Source of the DNA: an archaeon
GTDB lineage: Archaea; Thermoproteota; Thermoprotei_A; Marsarchaeales; Marsarchaeaceae
Length of the DNA: 37,400 nucleotides
Direction: 5' to 3'
Assembly (NCBI GenBank): GCA_021800035.1
Contig: JAJYZJ010000016.1
Location: forward strand, 1-37,400
Of this stretch, positions 1 through 9,000 are shown piece by piece; the stretch's first letter is position 1; every line of letters begins with the position of its first letter. The notes beneath the pieces were generated by a model. It had not been told where the DNA came from and ran no database searches. It worked only from the letters and a program-made list of their open reading frames with translations. The position numbers and the translations under genes are program-made.

Positions 1-2
1 AT

Positions 3-107
3 GAGCCTCCTGCTGAACACATACTTATGCAGCTTTTTCTGCATGGGAAACCCTCAAGTGCAGGGAGTTTGCCCTTTGAACTAGTAAAGTGGCAGCGAGC
101 TGCTTAG
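3..107 (+). CDS. C-terminal tail of an upstream gene, possibly an ECF transporter ATPase (partial)
   Basis: An open frame runs in from the left edge and stops at 105-107, overlapping the start of the next gene by 19 bases. The visible tail begins EPPAEHILMQLFLHGK and ends FELVKWQRAA. It lies directly before an ECF T component. The only complete ECF ATPase in the window also ends with a PP-containing tail (GIPPPSDYLLRA) just before its T gene, so an ATPase is the natural guess. A competing frame (1-84) is also open to the edge and would end four bases before the T gene; I prefer the first because its composition looks more protein-like. The call rests on position rather than on any recognised motif. 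Confidence 0.33.
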   Translation, partial: EPPAEHILMQLFLHGKPSSAGSLPFELVKWQRAA

Positions 108-1018
108 CATGTGTTCTGGCTCATAACGGCGCTAGTTGGATTATACTCGCTGTCGGCATCGTCGCCCCTTTCTACATACTTTTCAAGCTGCTCGGCTTCT
201 CAGGGTTTACTCAACTGGTCAGATATGCGAAAGGGCAATCTTTCCTCTACCGACTGCATCCGCTCTCGAAGCTGGTCGCACTCTTCGCGCTCAGTCTGGC
301 ACTTCCGGAACTGGACTGGTGGGTGAGTGCTTTATTCGACGTACTAGTGCTAATCGCTTACTTGACGCTCGCTGGCGGCCGGCGGAAATTCAGGTACGCT
401 CTTTACCTCGCGGCCGCTATTGCGTCTAGCTATATTTTGGCCCTTTCTCCTAGGTTTGACCACAAAGTGAGCAGCTCGGGTGGAATTCTGAGCGATATAA
501 TTTGGGTCTGGCCGCAGTATTTTCGCATGCTGGGATATGCTCGAACCTATACGGTTGGGTCGTTTCTCTTTGCTGTACATTCAAGCTTGGTGGCGATGAC
601 ACTGCCTCTAGCCGTGCTCCTCTTGCTGCAGACGAACACTCCATCTGAAGTGTTTCGTGCGTTTTCAAAACTGGGGGTGCCCAGCGCTCTCACATTCTCA
701 TTGATAGTCGCAGTGAGAACAGTACCAGCCGTGGTCAGTGCTGCTGAGTCAGTGGTGAAAATTCAACTCATGCGCGGCCTAGGGTCTAGATTTCCCTCCT
801 TTATCAGACCAGCTTTCTATCTGGAGGCCGCTATCATGTCTGTCATACCTGTAATGGTGTTCCTCGCACGAGATGCCAAGAATATTGCAGTCTCTGCCGA
901 CACACGCGCATTTAGGGCATTTCCGAAAAGGACGTACCTTACTCGGTCGAACTTTGGGTATACCGATGCCTTGCTCTTGGTAGCCTGCGTGGCACTGCTT
1001 GCAGTCGCATATATTTGA
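89..1018 (+). CDS. ECF transporter transmembrane (T) component
   Basis: Integral membrane coupling protein of an energy-coupling factor vitamin/metal importer; it links a substrate-binding S protein to the ATPases. The 309-residue protein has several hydrophobic segments, the early GFxxLxRYxxGxSFLYRLHP stretch typical of EcfT/CbiQ-like proteins, and a long cytoplasmic section with MRGLG (about residue 230) and the strongly conserved NIAVSADTRAFRAFPKRTY (about 265-285) used for contact with the ATPases. It is clearly paralogous to the T protein at 30981-31952, which carries nearly identical blocks. GTG start at 89 chosen because the N-terminus then aligns with that paralogue (SW-I-LAVGI / SWFLALFGI). 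Its S and ATPase partners would lie left of the window. Substrate unknown. Confidence 0.86.
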   Translation: MAASCLACVLAHNGASWIILAVGIVAPFYILFKLLGFSGFTQLVRYAKGQSFLYRLHPLSKLVALFALSLALPELDWWVSALFDVLVLIAYLTLAGGRRKFRYALYLAAAIASSYILALSPRFDHKVSSSGGILSDIIWVWPQYFRMLGYARTYTVGSFLFAVHSSLVAMTLPLAVLLLLQTNTPSEVFRAFSKLGVPSALTFSLIVAVRTVPAVVSAAESVVKIQLMRGLGSRFPSFIRPAFYLEAAIMSVIPVMVFLARDAKNIAVSADTRAFRAFPKRTYLTRSNFGYTDALLLVACVALLAVAYI

Positions 1019-1051
1019 GCGGCTAATTTGTTACAGCTAGAATAGATTGTT

Positions 1052-2305
1052 TCAGGTGATAGAAGATTGGCTTCTGCCGGGGGCCCAGTTGTCTCTAACT
1101 ACTGCAATTGCGACAAGCCCAGCCGAGTCTCGAAGCACAAATCGCCCGAGCTCCCGCTGTTTGTCAGACGTCACTATTACTCGCGGCGATTCCAGAGCGA
1201 TTCGTATGATGGCGGCCTGCAGCGGCTGAGGGGATTGACCTGGAACTGTGTTACAGGTGGTAGGGTCAATTGCCTCTAGGAAATCCATGGACTTCACACC
1301 TGTGCTGGAGCCCATTGATACCAGTTCCATGTGTTGAGTGGGCGGGTTCAGAAAGAAAGCTATTGCTATCACTACTTGCCCGACGGGCGGAGGACTCGCG
1401 AGATCGCAAATCACGCTACCTTCGACATCTACAGGAAGGTCGCCCAGCAACTCGAGCGCAAATGATTCTGGCGGAGTCGTTCTTTCACGCTCGGTTCCGC
1501 CTACCCAGATTCTGCCTACTGAAAATTGCTTTCCAGCTGGCAGAAGAAGCACCTTTTCGCCCCTAGTGACAGACCCAGAGAGCACCCGGCCGCTTATGAT
1601 TCGGGGCCCTTCGATATAGCCCTGCACTGTTGCAAGGCAGGCTCCGCCACCTGCCGTGATGTCGCTGGACTCGAGCGACATCAGTGTCTGCATCAGTGGC
1701 TGTCCACTATACCATGGCATAAATGCTGAACTCCGAATGAGGTTTTGGGAATTGTAAGCCGATATTGGGACAAATCGCACGTGGCTCGGGTCAAAGCCCA
1801 CCTTCTCCAAGAAACCGCTCAGACCATCCACTACAGATTCGAAGGCATGACGAGAGTAATCCGCAACATCCATTTTGTTTACGGCTACGGTTAAGCGGTC
1901 AATGCCAAGCAGTTTTGCGATGAACAGATGACGCTTCGTTTGGTCCGTAACTCCTTCGGAGGGGGCGGCGGAAACGAGTAGCAGCGCGGTATCAGCATAG
2001 CTAGCTCCGCTCAGCATGTTAGACATCAGCTCCTCGTGTCCAGGCACGTCGATGAATTCAAAGGCCATGTTTCCAAAGGGCACCTGTGCGCGAGTGGTGT
2101 CCACAGTCATGGCATCCTCCCGTTCTTCCGAAAAACTGTCCAGAATAAACGCAGGCTCGAATTTTCTACCGAGCTGCTCGCTTGCACGCCTTGCCTCCCT
2201 GATGCGCGCCTGCGAAGCCGCACCGGTCTCAATCAATAAAGAACCTAGCAGAGTAGACTTTCCATGATCCTTTTGCCCGAGGAGAGCCGTTCGTTTTAAC
2301 CTCAA
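1052..2305 (-). CDS. cysN: Sulfate adenylyltransferase subunit 1-like GTPase
   Basis: EF-Tu-like GTPase that in the CysD/CysN heterodimer couples GTP hydrolysis to formation of adenosine 5'-phosphosulfate (APS) from ATP and sulfate. Visible motifs: P-loop GQKDHGKST (about 10-18), DVPGHEE (G3, about 88-94), NKMD (G4, about 143-146) and a PISAY G5-like block, followed by beta-barrel domains with EGPRIISGRVLSGSV. At 417 residues it is near the usual length of the stand-alone subunit, with no APS-kinase domain fused. TTG start at 2305, seven bases after the cysD stop, so the two are certainly cotranscribed. Members of this family can be hard to tell from other translational GTPases, but the cysD neighbour settles it. 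The 3' end faces the ECF T gene convergently. Confidence 0.9.
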   Translation of the reverse strand: MRLKRTALLGQKDHGKSTLLGSLLIETGAASQARIREARRASEQLGRKFEPAFILDSFSEEREDAMTVDTTRAQVPFGNMAFEFIDVPGHEELMSNMLSGASYADTALLLVSAAPSEGVTDQTKRHLFIAKLLGIDRLTVAVNKMDVADYSRHAFESVVDGLSGFLEKVGFDPSHVRFVPISAYNSQNLIRSSAFMPWYSGQPLMQTLMSLESSDITAGGGACLATVQGYIEGPRIISGRVLSGSVTRGEKVLLLPAGKQFSVGRIWVGGTERERTTPPESFALELLGDLPVDVEGSVICDLASPPPVGQVVIAIAFFLNPPTQHMELVSMGSSTGVKSMDFLEAIDPTTCNTVPGQSPQPLQAAIIRIALESPRVIVTSDKQRELGRFVLRDSAGLVAIAVVRDNWAPGRSQSSIT

Positions 2306-2312
2306 CTAACTC

Positions 2313-3101
2313 TCACATATATCCGAGGCTTCTGAGTTTTTGCATCACGTACTCCTTCTCTTTGTCCTGTTCCCTCCCTTCCCGCTCTTCACTGGTGGTG
2401 ACCCTTAACTCGGCTATTATTTCTCCGACATTTGCGGCGTCAGACTGCACGGGAACAGTGCAGTGCGTGCATCCGAGACTTCTGTAGCGGAACCCACTCT
2501 CCGAAAAGTAAAGTGGGTTGACCGGAATTTTTTCTCTTTCTATATACCTCCAAATATCGATTTCGTTCCAGTCAAGGATTGGATGTATTCGGTAATGACC
2601 TTCCTCATCTAGACGTGAGGCATAATTGTCCCAGAGTTCAAGCGGCTGATTTTTGTAGTTCCACTTGAATTCCTTGTTTCTGGGGCTGAAGTATCTCTCC
2701 TTTGCGCGGATGCCGTGTTCATCCCTTCTGATTGATACGATTAAGGCTTCGAAACCGTATTGCTTCATTACTTCTTGTAATGCTTTGGTCTTGTTTTCCC
2801 CACAGCAGCTGAAGCCGGAGAGTTCGTTCTTGATTTCGCTCTTAGCGACAATAAGCTCAAGATCCCACTCGTCCCTCAGTGACGACCTGAACTCGTAGGT
2901 TTCGGGGAAGTCAATGCCATTGTCTATATGGATGACCGGAAATGGAACCTTTCCCATGAAGGCCTTGCGAGAAAGCTGAAGCACAGTTGTAGAGTCTTTT
3001 CCCATGCTCCATAGCGCAGCGACCTTAGAAAATTTCAGCTTTCCTTCCCTGATTATGTAGGTACTCTTGTTTTCGAGTTCATTGAGGTCTTGCTCTATCA
3101 T
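2313..3101 (-). CDS. cysD: Sulfate adenylyltransferase subunit 2
   Basis: Catalytic ATP-pyrophosphatase subunit of the heterodimeric ATP sulfurylase; adenylates sulfate to APS in the cytoplasm. The PP-loop SMGKDST is at about residues 32-38. Further family blocks are KAFMGKVPFPVIHIDNG, IRRDEHGIRAKERYFSPR (about 123-140), HPILDWNEIDIWRYI and RYRSLGCTHCTVPV near the C-terminus. Length 262 is a little short of the bacterial average (about 300) but complete. ATG start at 3101. It lies two bases after the small unknown gene and seven bases before cysN. CysD resembles PAPS reductases, but the KERYFSPR and LGCTHCT blocks and the cysN neighbour favour CysD. No APS kinase or sulfite reductase is present in the window, so the fate of APS is not shown. 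Confidence 0.92.
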   Translation of the reverse strand: MIEQDLNELENKSTYIIREGKLKFSKVAALWSMGKDSTTVLQLSRKAFMGKVPFPVIHIDNGIDFPETYEFRSSLRDEWDLELIVAKSEIKNELSGFSCCGENKTKALQEVMKQYGFEALIVSIRRDEHGIRAKERYFSPRNKEFKWNYKNQPLELWDNYASRLDEEGHYRIHPILDWNEIDIWRYIEREKIPVNPLYFSESGFRYRSLGCTHCTVPVQSDAANVGEIIAELRVTTSEEREGREQDKEKEYVMQKLRSLGYM

Positions 3102-3103
3102 AT

Positions 3104-3415
3104 TTAAGCCGCCAAGTCCAAGCTACGAAGGCCCGCGAGGTGCGAAAGGGCTCCTTCCACTCTGTTTTCTGAGCGTTTGAATACGGGTGCCGTAGCAATA
3201 AGTTTCTTTTCTGCATCGAACAACTCCACATACGATGAGGTGAGGTCCTGAGAGGAGTTCAGTTTTCCTGTAACGTAATAAATTTTATAGTACCTTGCGC
3301 CACAAGCTCTGTATGCCCTCTCGAACTCAGTCCAATTATCTTCAGTTGGGAAGTTCCGGAGCATTTCAGAGGAGCGCTTGACAACCTCTTCGCATGCGGA
3401 ACGCTGCGTATCCAT
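3104..3415 (-). CDS. Small unknown protein, first gene of the cysD-cysN operon
   Basis: A 103-residue soluble protein I do not recognise. It is probably alpha/beta, with a Tyr-rich central part (CGARYYKIYYVTGKL) and a run resembling a beta strand followed by LFDAEKKLIATAPVF. No metal-binding motif or membrane segment is visible. It is the promoter-proximal gene of the sulfate-activation operon, stopping two bases before the cysD start. A TATA-like element is centred 28 bases before the ATG, which would make the mRNA leaderless, and this supports it being a real gene. A role in sulfate assimilation (accessory or regulatory) is suggested only by position. Confidence 0.7.
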   Translation of the reverse strand: MDTQRSACEEVVKRSSEMLRNFPTEDNWTEFERAYRACGARYYKIYYVTGKLNSSQDLTSSYVELFDAEKKLIATAPVFKRSENRVEGALSHLAGLRSLDLAA

Positions 3416-3438
3416 GGGTCTGAGTTATGGCCCGTGTG

Positions 3439-3447
3439 CTTATTTAA
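3439..3447 (-). promoter_or_regulatory. TATA-like promoter element of the cys operon
   Basis: On the minus strand it reads TTAAATAAG. Its centre is 28 bases from the A of the ATG at 3415, so transcription would start at or within two bases of the start codon (leaderless). Confidence 0.6.
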
Positions 3448-3982
3448 TTTACTTCTGAATAGCGTTGTAACAGTGATTTGTATATGGATACTTTAGGATG
3501 CATTCCGAATAGGGAGCAGTGCTACGAGATGATGGTCCAGATTAATTGTCCGTCTAGAGGATTCATTTCTGCGAATTCAAGTTCCGTTGAAACGCTAAAA
3601 CGATTTAGTTCTGATACTCATCTTTGGTGCCAATACGCGATTAGAGACGAGTCTGCCACCGCCAGCTCAGCGTCTCGCCACAACGAATGGGCTCCTATAA
3701 GGCGATGCTCTTTGACGAAGACGTGGTTCAGATCTTGTAACCTTGATGCATGGTGGTGCGTGTCAGTCCTGTTGCGCCGTGCACTATTGTTTAGCCGCTC
3801 TATCGAAAGCCACGCCAATGACCTTGGCCTTGCATCAAACACAACATCCCGCTGTGTTCCTCGATTCCAAGCGAAGAACTAATTCGGACAAGGGGAAAGA
3901 CCCCTGTGCTTTGGACGGTCGGAAACGTCAGCTGCCGCTACTCTATTTTCCCAGACCTATCCGATAAATCGTCCCATCATTT

Positions 3983-4016
3983 GGAATTAACGGGTGGAAA
4001 AGGGGCAGCTTTAAGA
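3983..4016 (+). promoter_or_regulatory. Shared upstream motif, copy 1 (promoter or operator)
   Basis: The segment holds AATTAA, GGTGGAAAAGG, GCAGCT and AAG in that order just before the ATG at 4018. The same ordered blocks recur at 5431-5460 before the DUF998 gene with 2-base differences in spacing. AATTAA could act as the TATA box (about 29 bases before the ATG), with the GGTGGAAAAGG block between the box and the start site, a common repressor position. Confidence 0.5.
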
Positions 4017-4017
4017 A

Positions 4018-5040
4018 ATGGAGTTGAGTCCATTGTGTGAAACTAAGATGGCTACTCATGCATCTGGCCTAGGCCGTTCATTGACTCGGCTGTGCGAAAA
4101 ATTTCCGGGAAGGGTAGGAGTGGGATACAAGTCGTTAGAAAACGAGGACTCGGTCTTTTTGAATCCCGACAAGCCCTTTCCCACGGCGAGCGTGTTCAAG
4201 GTCTTCGTTCTTGTTGACCTTTTCCGTCGTGTAGCCGAAGGGAAGCTCGACCTAGACAGTACACTGGCGCTCAAAGATACCGACAGGTCTCCAGGCTCAG
4301 GTGTTCTACAATATGTAGGCGAGGGTGCAACAATGAAACTAAGGCAATACGCCAGGTTGATGATGATAATTAGTGACAATACCGCTGCTGACGTACTTTT
4401 TGATTTCCTTGGTCCAGAGAGTTTGGCTGATACAATCGGTTGGCTCGGCCTCAAAAATACATCCATAAGATCAAATTGCAAAGATATCCTTACGTATGGA
4501 CAGCCACCGAAGGAGCTTCGTCGTAATTTAGAGTTGTTAGGGTTGAGCTCTCGCGGGCTCAGGCCGCAAGACGCCATGATGTTGCTGAGAAGAAACGCTC
4601 ACAGGCTTTCCGGCATTCATACTCTCACAGAGCTAAGGAGGTTCCTTTCTAGCCAAGCAGAAGAGGAAAGGCAGACTCAGAAGAAGAGAATCCCAAACGA
4701 TGATGTCACCTCACCTAGAGACCTGGTTACAACATTTGAACGGGTCTACTGTGAGCGCGTTCTGGGCAAGTACACAGATGAATTTCTCGAAATTATGGCG
4801 TCCTGCGAGACGGGTCAGAACCGAATTAGGAGAGGACTGCCACGGGACGCTATCCTTGTTCACAAGACGGGGACCGTAAGGGGAGTTGTAAATGATGCTG
4901 GGATTGTTCTTGGAGATTCTAAGCCATATGCGCTTGTTGTGCTTGTGAGTGATGTTCCAACGAATGTAAGAGGTGGATATGTTGCCAAGGGCGAAAAGAT
5001 CATATCTGAGATTTCTGGTCTAGTATGGAAATCTCACTAG
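4018..5040 (+). CDS. Class A beta-lactamase-like serine hydrolase
   Basis: Penicillin-recognising serine hydrolase fold (beta-lactamase2-type). Visible catalytic motifs: SVFK (Ser58, Lys61; the SxxK nucleophile), SDN at 119-121, and KTG at 283-285. IPND (225-228) followed by TSPRDL matches the end of the class A omega loop. The distance from SDN to TSPRDL is about 110 residues against about 50 in classical enzymes, so there is an insertion of roughly 60 residues (about 150-215). A clear equivalent of the omega-loop Glu166/Asn170 pair is not obvious: Glu215-217 and E166-LRR-N170 (own numbering) are candidates. No signal peptide or membrane anchor is visible, so it appears cytoplasmic unless the start is wrong. 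ATG 4018 fits a leaderless transcript; ATG 4048 is an alternative. True beta-lactam hydrolysis is unproven; peptidase or esterase activity is equally possible. Confidence 0.8.
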   Translation: MELSPLCETKMATHASGLGRSLTRLCEKFPGRVGVGYKSLENEDSVFLNPDKPFPTASVFKVFVLVDLFRRVAEGKLDLDSTLALKDTDRSPGSGVLQYVGEGATMKLRQYARLMMIISDNTAADVLFDFLGPESLADTIGWLGLKNTSIRSNCKDILTYGQPPKELRRNLELLGLSSRGLRPQDAMMLLRRNAHRLSGIHTLTELRRFLSSQAEEERQTQKKRIPNDDVTSPRDLVTTFERVYCERVLGKYTDEFLEIMASCETGQNRIRRGLPRDAILVHKTGTVRGVVNDAGIVLGDSKPYALVVLVSDVPTNVRGGYVAKGEKIISEISGLVWKSH

Positions 5041-5476
5041 TGACGGTTCGCCTCCAAATGTAGACGGAGAGCTTTGACCGGAATCCCCAACTAGTTTTTG
5101 GGTGGAAAAAGATAACGGCGATATCACACGGGTGATTCTGGGGCTTCAGCAGTTATACCGCTCGGCTGAACTACTTAGGAGGCGGGCACACTCGTAACTT
5201 TACCTACGCTTTCCTGTCCCGTGCTACTCTGGTCAACTATCCCGAGATTGCTTGTGAGTGGCCAGCGGAAAGAACTACAGCGCAAAACTTCGTTTGAGTG
5301 GCGCACTTCCTTGGTGTGACTTGGGGATTTGATTCGGACAGAACCTGTTCAGTTAAAATTCCACTTGCTCCATTTCAATGCCTCGTGGGCTGAGTGTTCC
5401 GCTTGCCAGATTCTTTCGTTCGTCAGACCGTAAAAATTAAGGTGGAAAAGGCAGCTAAGGGGAGTGCCGTTGAATC
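5041..5476. other. Gene-free stretch with two small hairpins
   Basis: About 435 bases between the beta-lactamase-like gene and the DUF998 gene. It holds a T5 run near 5094-5098 that may end the upstream transcript, a partial third copy of the GGTGGAAAA block near 5100, and two inverted repeats: ATCAC-ACGG-GTGAT at 5123-5136 and TTCAGC/GCTGAA at 5145-5170. The region on the minus strand resembles a tRNA D-arm but lacks a T-arm. No convincing gene seen. Confidence 0.45.
5431..5460 (+). promoter_or_regulatory. Shared upstream motif, copy 2 (promoter or operator)
   Basis: Contains AAATTAA, GGTGGAAAAG, GCAGCT and AAGG in the same order as the segment at 3983-4016. It ends 17 bases before the TTG start of the DUF998 gene. 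The AT-rich block would place a start site near 5463. Confidence 0.5.
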
Positions 5477-6052
5477 TTGAGTCATACCCATGAGCTCGCG
5501 TTTTTCCGCTGGACGGGGCCAGCTGCTGTAGTTCTGGCTTGGGTTGTAATTTTCGCGGCTGTTTCGCAGAATCACTGGTTCGTCTTGACGAAGAACGCCC
5601 TGAGTGATCTGGGCTCACCCGCCGCCAATATCCCGGCGATTTTCGATATTGGGATGATGATAACCGCGGTTCTCGCAGGACTTTTCTCTGTGTTTCTTAT
5701 GTGGGTAGCCGATAACAAAGTCAAGGTGGTTGCAGCTACTTTCTGGCTAGTCAGTAGCTCAGCGCTGCTGTTAATAGGCTATTTTCATGAGGGGACTTAC
5801 CCCCATTTGTTTGTGTCAGGCTGGTTCTTCTACCAGTCGGATATCGCGATCTTTTCTTGGGGAATAGGATCATTAGTCTCAAAGGAACATAGGTGGGCGA
5901 TGTTTTCCTTAGGGCTGGCCTTGGCTGCGCCAATTGTCGCTTTCTTCGTGAGATGGCCCTCAACCGGCGTCCTTGAAGTCTATGGAATATCTATTATTGA
6001 CGCGTGGACGATTTTGTTCACTCTGAAGCCCCTCCGGATTGATACCGTTTAA
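5477..6052 (+). CDS. DUF998 family membrane protein
   Basis: A 191-residue integral membrane protein with about six hydrophobic segments. The early block LTKNALSDLGSP (about 36-47) is the signature region of DUF998 proteins, and YFHEGTYPHLFVSGWFF (about 102-118) matches the family's conserved loop with His/Glu. Function is unknown for the family. TTG start at 5477 is the best available in frame, about 14 bases after the predicted start site from the shared motif. The 3' end overlaps the 3' end of carB (opposite strand) by about 35 bases, which is an unusually tight convergent arrangement. It shares its upstream motif with the beta-lactamase-like gene, suggesting common control. Confidence 0.8.
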   Translation: MSHTHELAFFRWTGPAAVVLAWVVIFAAVSQNHWFVLTKNALSDLGSPAANIPAIFDIGMMITAVLAGLFSVFLMWVADNKVKVVAATFWLVSSSALLLIGYFHEGTYPHLFVSGWFFYQSDIAIFSWGIGSLVSKEHRWAMFSLGLALAAPIVAFFVRWPSTGVLEVYGISIIDAWTILFTLKPLRIDTV

Positions 6053-9000
6053 AGAGGTGGGGATCCGTAGCTCGAATGGGTTCGCTGACGCCGCCATTCC
6101 TGTTATCCACTCTAAGCATTGATCTGGAAAGCAGGAAAGTGAGCCGGTGGCTGAGCACAAGTGGAACATTCGAGTCGGCGGCTGCTCGCCGTATATCATA
6201 GTCAAGCTCCGGGCAGTAGCCACATGTCGCCACCAAATCGACGTCACCTCCTCTGATCGCACGGAGAGTTTGCCCCAAGTCTAGGGCGGAGAACCCCGGA
6301 ATTTCAGAGTTTTCGAGCTCGACGGTCGACACACTCTTACCCAGTTTGCTAAAGTTATCCCCTGAGCGAGCGAACGAGTCTTTATTCGCTTGGGAATATA
6401 TGATGATGAGACCGTCCCTAGGTAAGCGATTCGGTGGCACGGATAGCCAGCTGTTGATAAGCGCACCATCAAAGTTAGCAGAAAAGTGAGCCGCTTCGCC
6501 TGTGCTCCTCATCTCTGGACCTAGAAAAGGATATGCCCTGACGAGTTGGCTCCAAGAAAATTGTGGAGTCTTTACCGCGAAACTCGACGGGTTGAGCCAG
6601 TTCACCCCGAGCGGCTGGTCAACTCCGAGCGCGCACGACAAAGATAACTTCGCGAGATTTGTATTGTAAGCTCGGCTCGTAAAGGGCATGCTCCTGCTCA
6701 TCCGAAGATTCATTTCGATGAAGTGGACGACCCCATTTTTTACTAGGAACTGCAGGTTAAAGGGCCCGGCGCCGTTTAGTTCTGCAAGAATCCTGAGGCA
6801 GGCTTCGCCAACTTCACTTCGCACTGCCTCTAACTGTAGTGGAGGAGTGAACATGACGGCGTCTCCGCTATGGATACCGCCCTCGTCAGCATGTTCTATC
6901 AATCCCCCAATAAATCCTTTGGGCCCTCCAACCCCATCGACTTCGCCTTCCAGACTGTCCTCAACGTATTTGGAAATGGTCACTGTTTTAGAGTTTGAAC
7001 CCGCAGCAGCTAGTCTGAGCTGCGAAACTAGTTCCTGCTTGTCCCTCACGGCCCGCATCGCGAACCCGCTGAGCACGTAACTTGGTCGGACGAGAACAGG
7101 ATAGCCAACCTGTTCAGCGAATTCAATGGCTTCCTTTTCAGAGCGGGACTGGATCCAGGGAGGCTGCTTTAACCCGAGACGTTCAAGAAGCTTTGAATAT
7201 TCGCTCCTATCCTCAGCTTGGTCGATTGATTCGGCAGAGAATCCGACTAATCGAATTCCCTTCTTAGATATGGCGCGCGCCATGTTGTTCGCAAGCTGGC
7301 CCCCTGCGAAGCCAACTACCTCCGAGGCAGAGAGCGATCTGGTCAAATTCTCTACCACCTCGGGGCTGGGCTCATCCAGTATCAACCCGTCTGCGATGTC
7401 CCAATCGGTTGACACGGTTTCGGGGTTACAGTTCAGGATAAATACTCGGTTGAAGAGCGACGCCTCTTTTGCAGAATGGGCGGTGTGAACTACCCCCCAA
7501 TCAAACTCTACTGACACGCCGATACGAAACACTCCTGAGCCGAGCACGATCAAGTTACGCCCCAGAGAGGCCTTGAAGTCGCTTGACTGGCCCTGGTAAG
7601 TAAGATAGTAATAGTTCGTGTCTGATGGCCACTCGCCCGCGAGTGTATCCACGCATTTCAGTGCAGGGGTAATTCCCTCGCTCTCTCTGAGCTTTCGGAC
7701 GGCATCTTCACTAAGTCGAGTTAAGTCAGCGATTTGGGCGTCGGAGAATCCCTTGAGTTTTGCTTCTGCAATCAGTTCGCTTGTGAGCCCACCTCGGCTG
7801 AGTTCTGCAGCAATCTGGACGAGCCCGAGAAGCTTCCGGATATAGAATACGTCAATCTTGGATGCTTGAGAAACCGTTTCCACACTCGCCCCTTCTGCTA
7901 AAGCCCGGGCAGCGAAAAGTGGCCAGTACGGGGTCCTGTTTTTGAGCGCGTCCAGAGGGCTCCCCGCTCCGCTGAGAAGTAGAGGGAGCTCTCCAAGATG
8001 TTTGTAACCTGGAATATCCAGCATACGCGCCGCCTTTTGGAGCGCTTCTTCGAAATTTCTGCCCAGGGCTAGCACCTCGCCTATGCTCTGCATATTAGTT
8101 CCTAGAGTGTGGGCGCTTCCGGGGAATTTGTCAAGGTCCCACCTAGGCATCTTTAGGGCAATATAGTCTAAGCTTGGCTCGAAGTGAGCCGTTGTCTTTT
8201 TTGTGACGGCGTTATTCACTTCTGAAAGTGAGTAACCCAAGGCGAGTTTGGTGGATACATAGGCAAGAGGGTATCCCGTGGCCTTACTTGCGAGTGCGCT
8301 GGACCTGGACATTCTGGGATTCGTTTCAATCACGTAGAATCTATTTGAGCGGATGTCGAGCGCAGTCTGGACATTGCACTCCCCGATCAATCCAATTGCT
8401 TCCGCCACTCTTAGGGAGGAGTCGCGCATGGACTGGTATTCCACATTTGGCAAGGTCAGGGCGGGGGCTACAACTACTGAATCTCCTGTATGCACCCCCA
8501 TTGGGTCAAGATTTTCAAGGCATGCCACCGCTACTGAGTCTCCATGGCAGTCGCGCAATACCTCATACTCTATTTCCTTCCATCCGTCTAGATATTCTTC
8601 TATGATCACCTCCCCGATTTCACTCTGGGCGAATGCCCGTAGCGAAATACCTCCGAGCTCGTCGCGTCTCCTGATTACGGAAGAGCCGCGCCCTCCCAGA
8701 TTGTGGCTGACCCGAACTACTGCTGGCAGTCCAATCTGCTCTACTGCGTCTTCCAGTTCGGCCACACTTCTAGCAGTGCAGCTATTTGGAACCGGTTCAT
8801 TCCACTTTCTCATGAGGACCCTGAAGGATTCTCGGCCCAGAGCGGCTCTGATGCCGTCGATGGGCGTACCTGCTACTTTCACACCGTACTTTGCCAGAAC
8901 TCCGCTATCATAGAGTGCGAGGCCTGCGTTCAGGGCGCTCTGCCCCCCGAATCCTAGCAGCACAGAGTCGGGTCTTTCGAGCTCTATCACTCCAGAAATC

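Larger units (their letters stand above)
3416..4017. other. Long gene-free stretch between the divergent cys operon and the beta-lactamase-like gene
   Basis: About 600 bases. It contains the minus-strand cys promoter (3439-3447) and, at the right end, the shared motif described at 3983-4016. Open frames inside (for example a TTG-started frame 3478-3882 and a minus frame 3618-3842) are rich in Cys, Trp, Arg and Ser with no recognisable motif, and I read them as chance. No tRNA-like fold was found by eye. It could hold a decayed gene. Confidence 0.5.

Noticed and set aside
3478-3882. A 134-codon frame in the gap before the beta-lactamase-like gene
   Set aside because: Rich in Cys, Trp, Arg and Ser, no recognisable motif, no box at a sensible distance; probably chance.
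5123-5200. tRNA-like D-arm on the minus strand
   Set aside because: No T-arm (GGTTCRA pattern), no paired acceptor stem and an unpaired anticodon stem.
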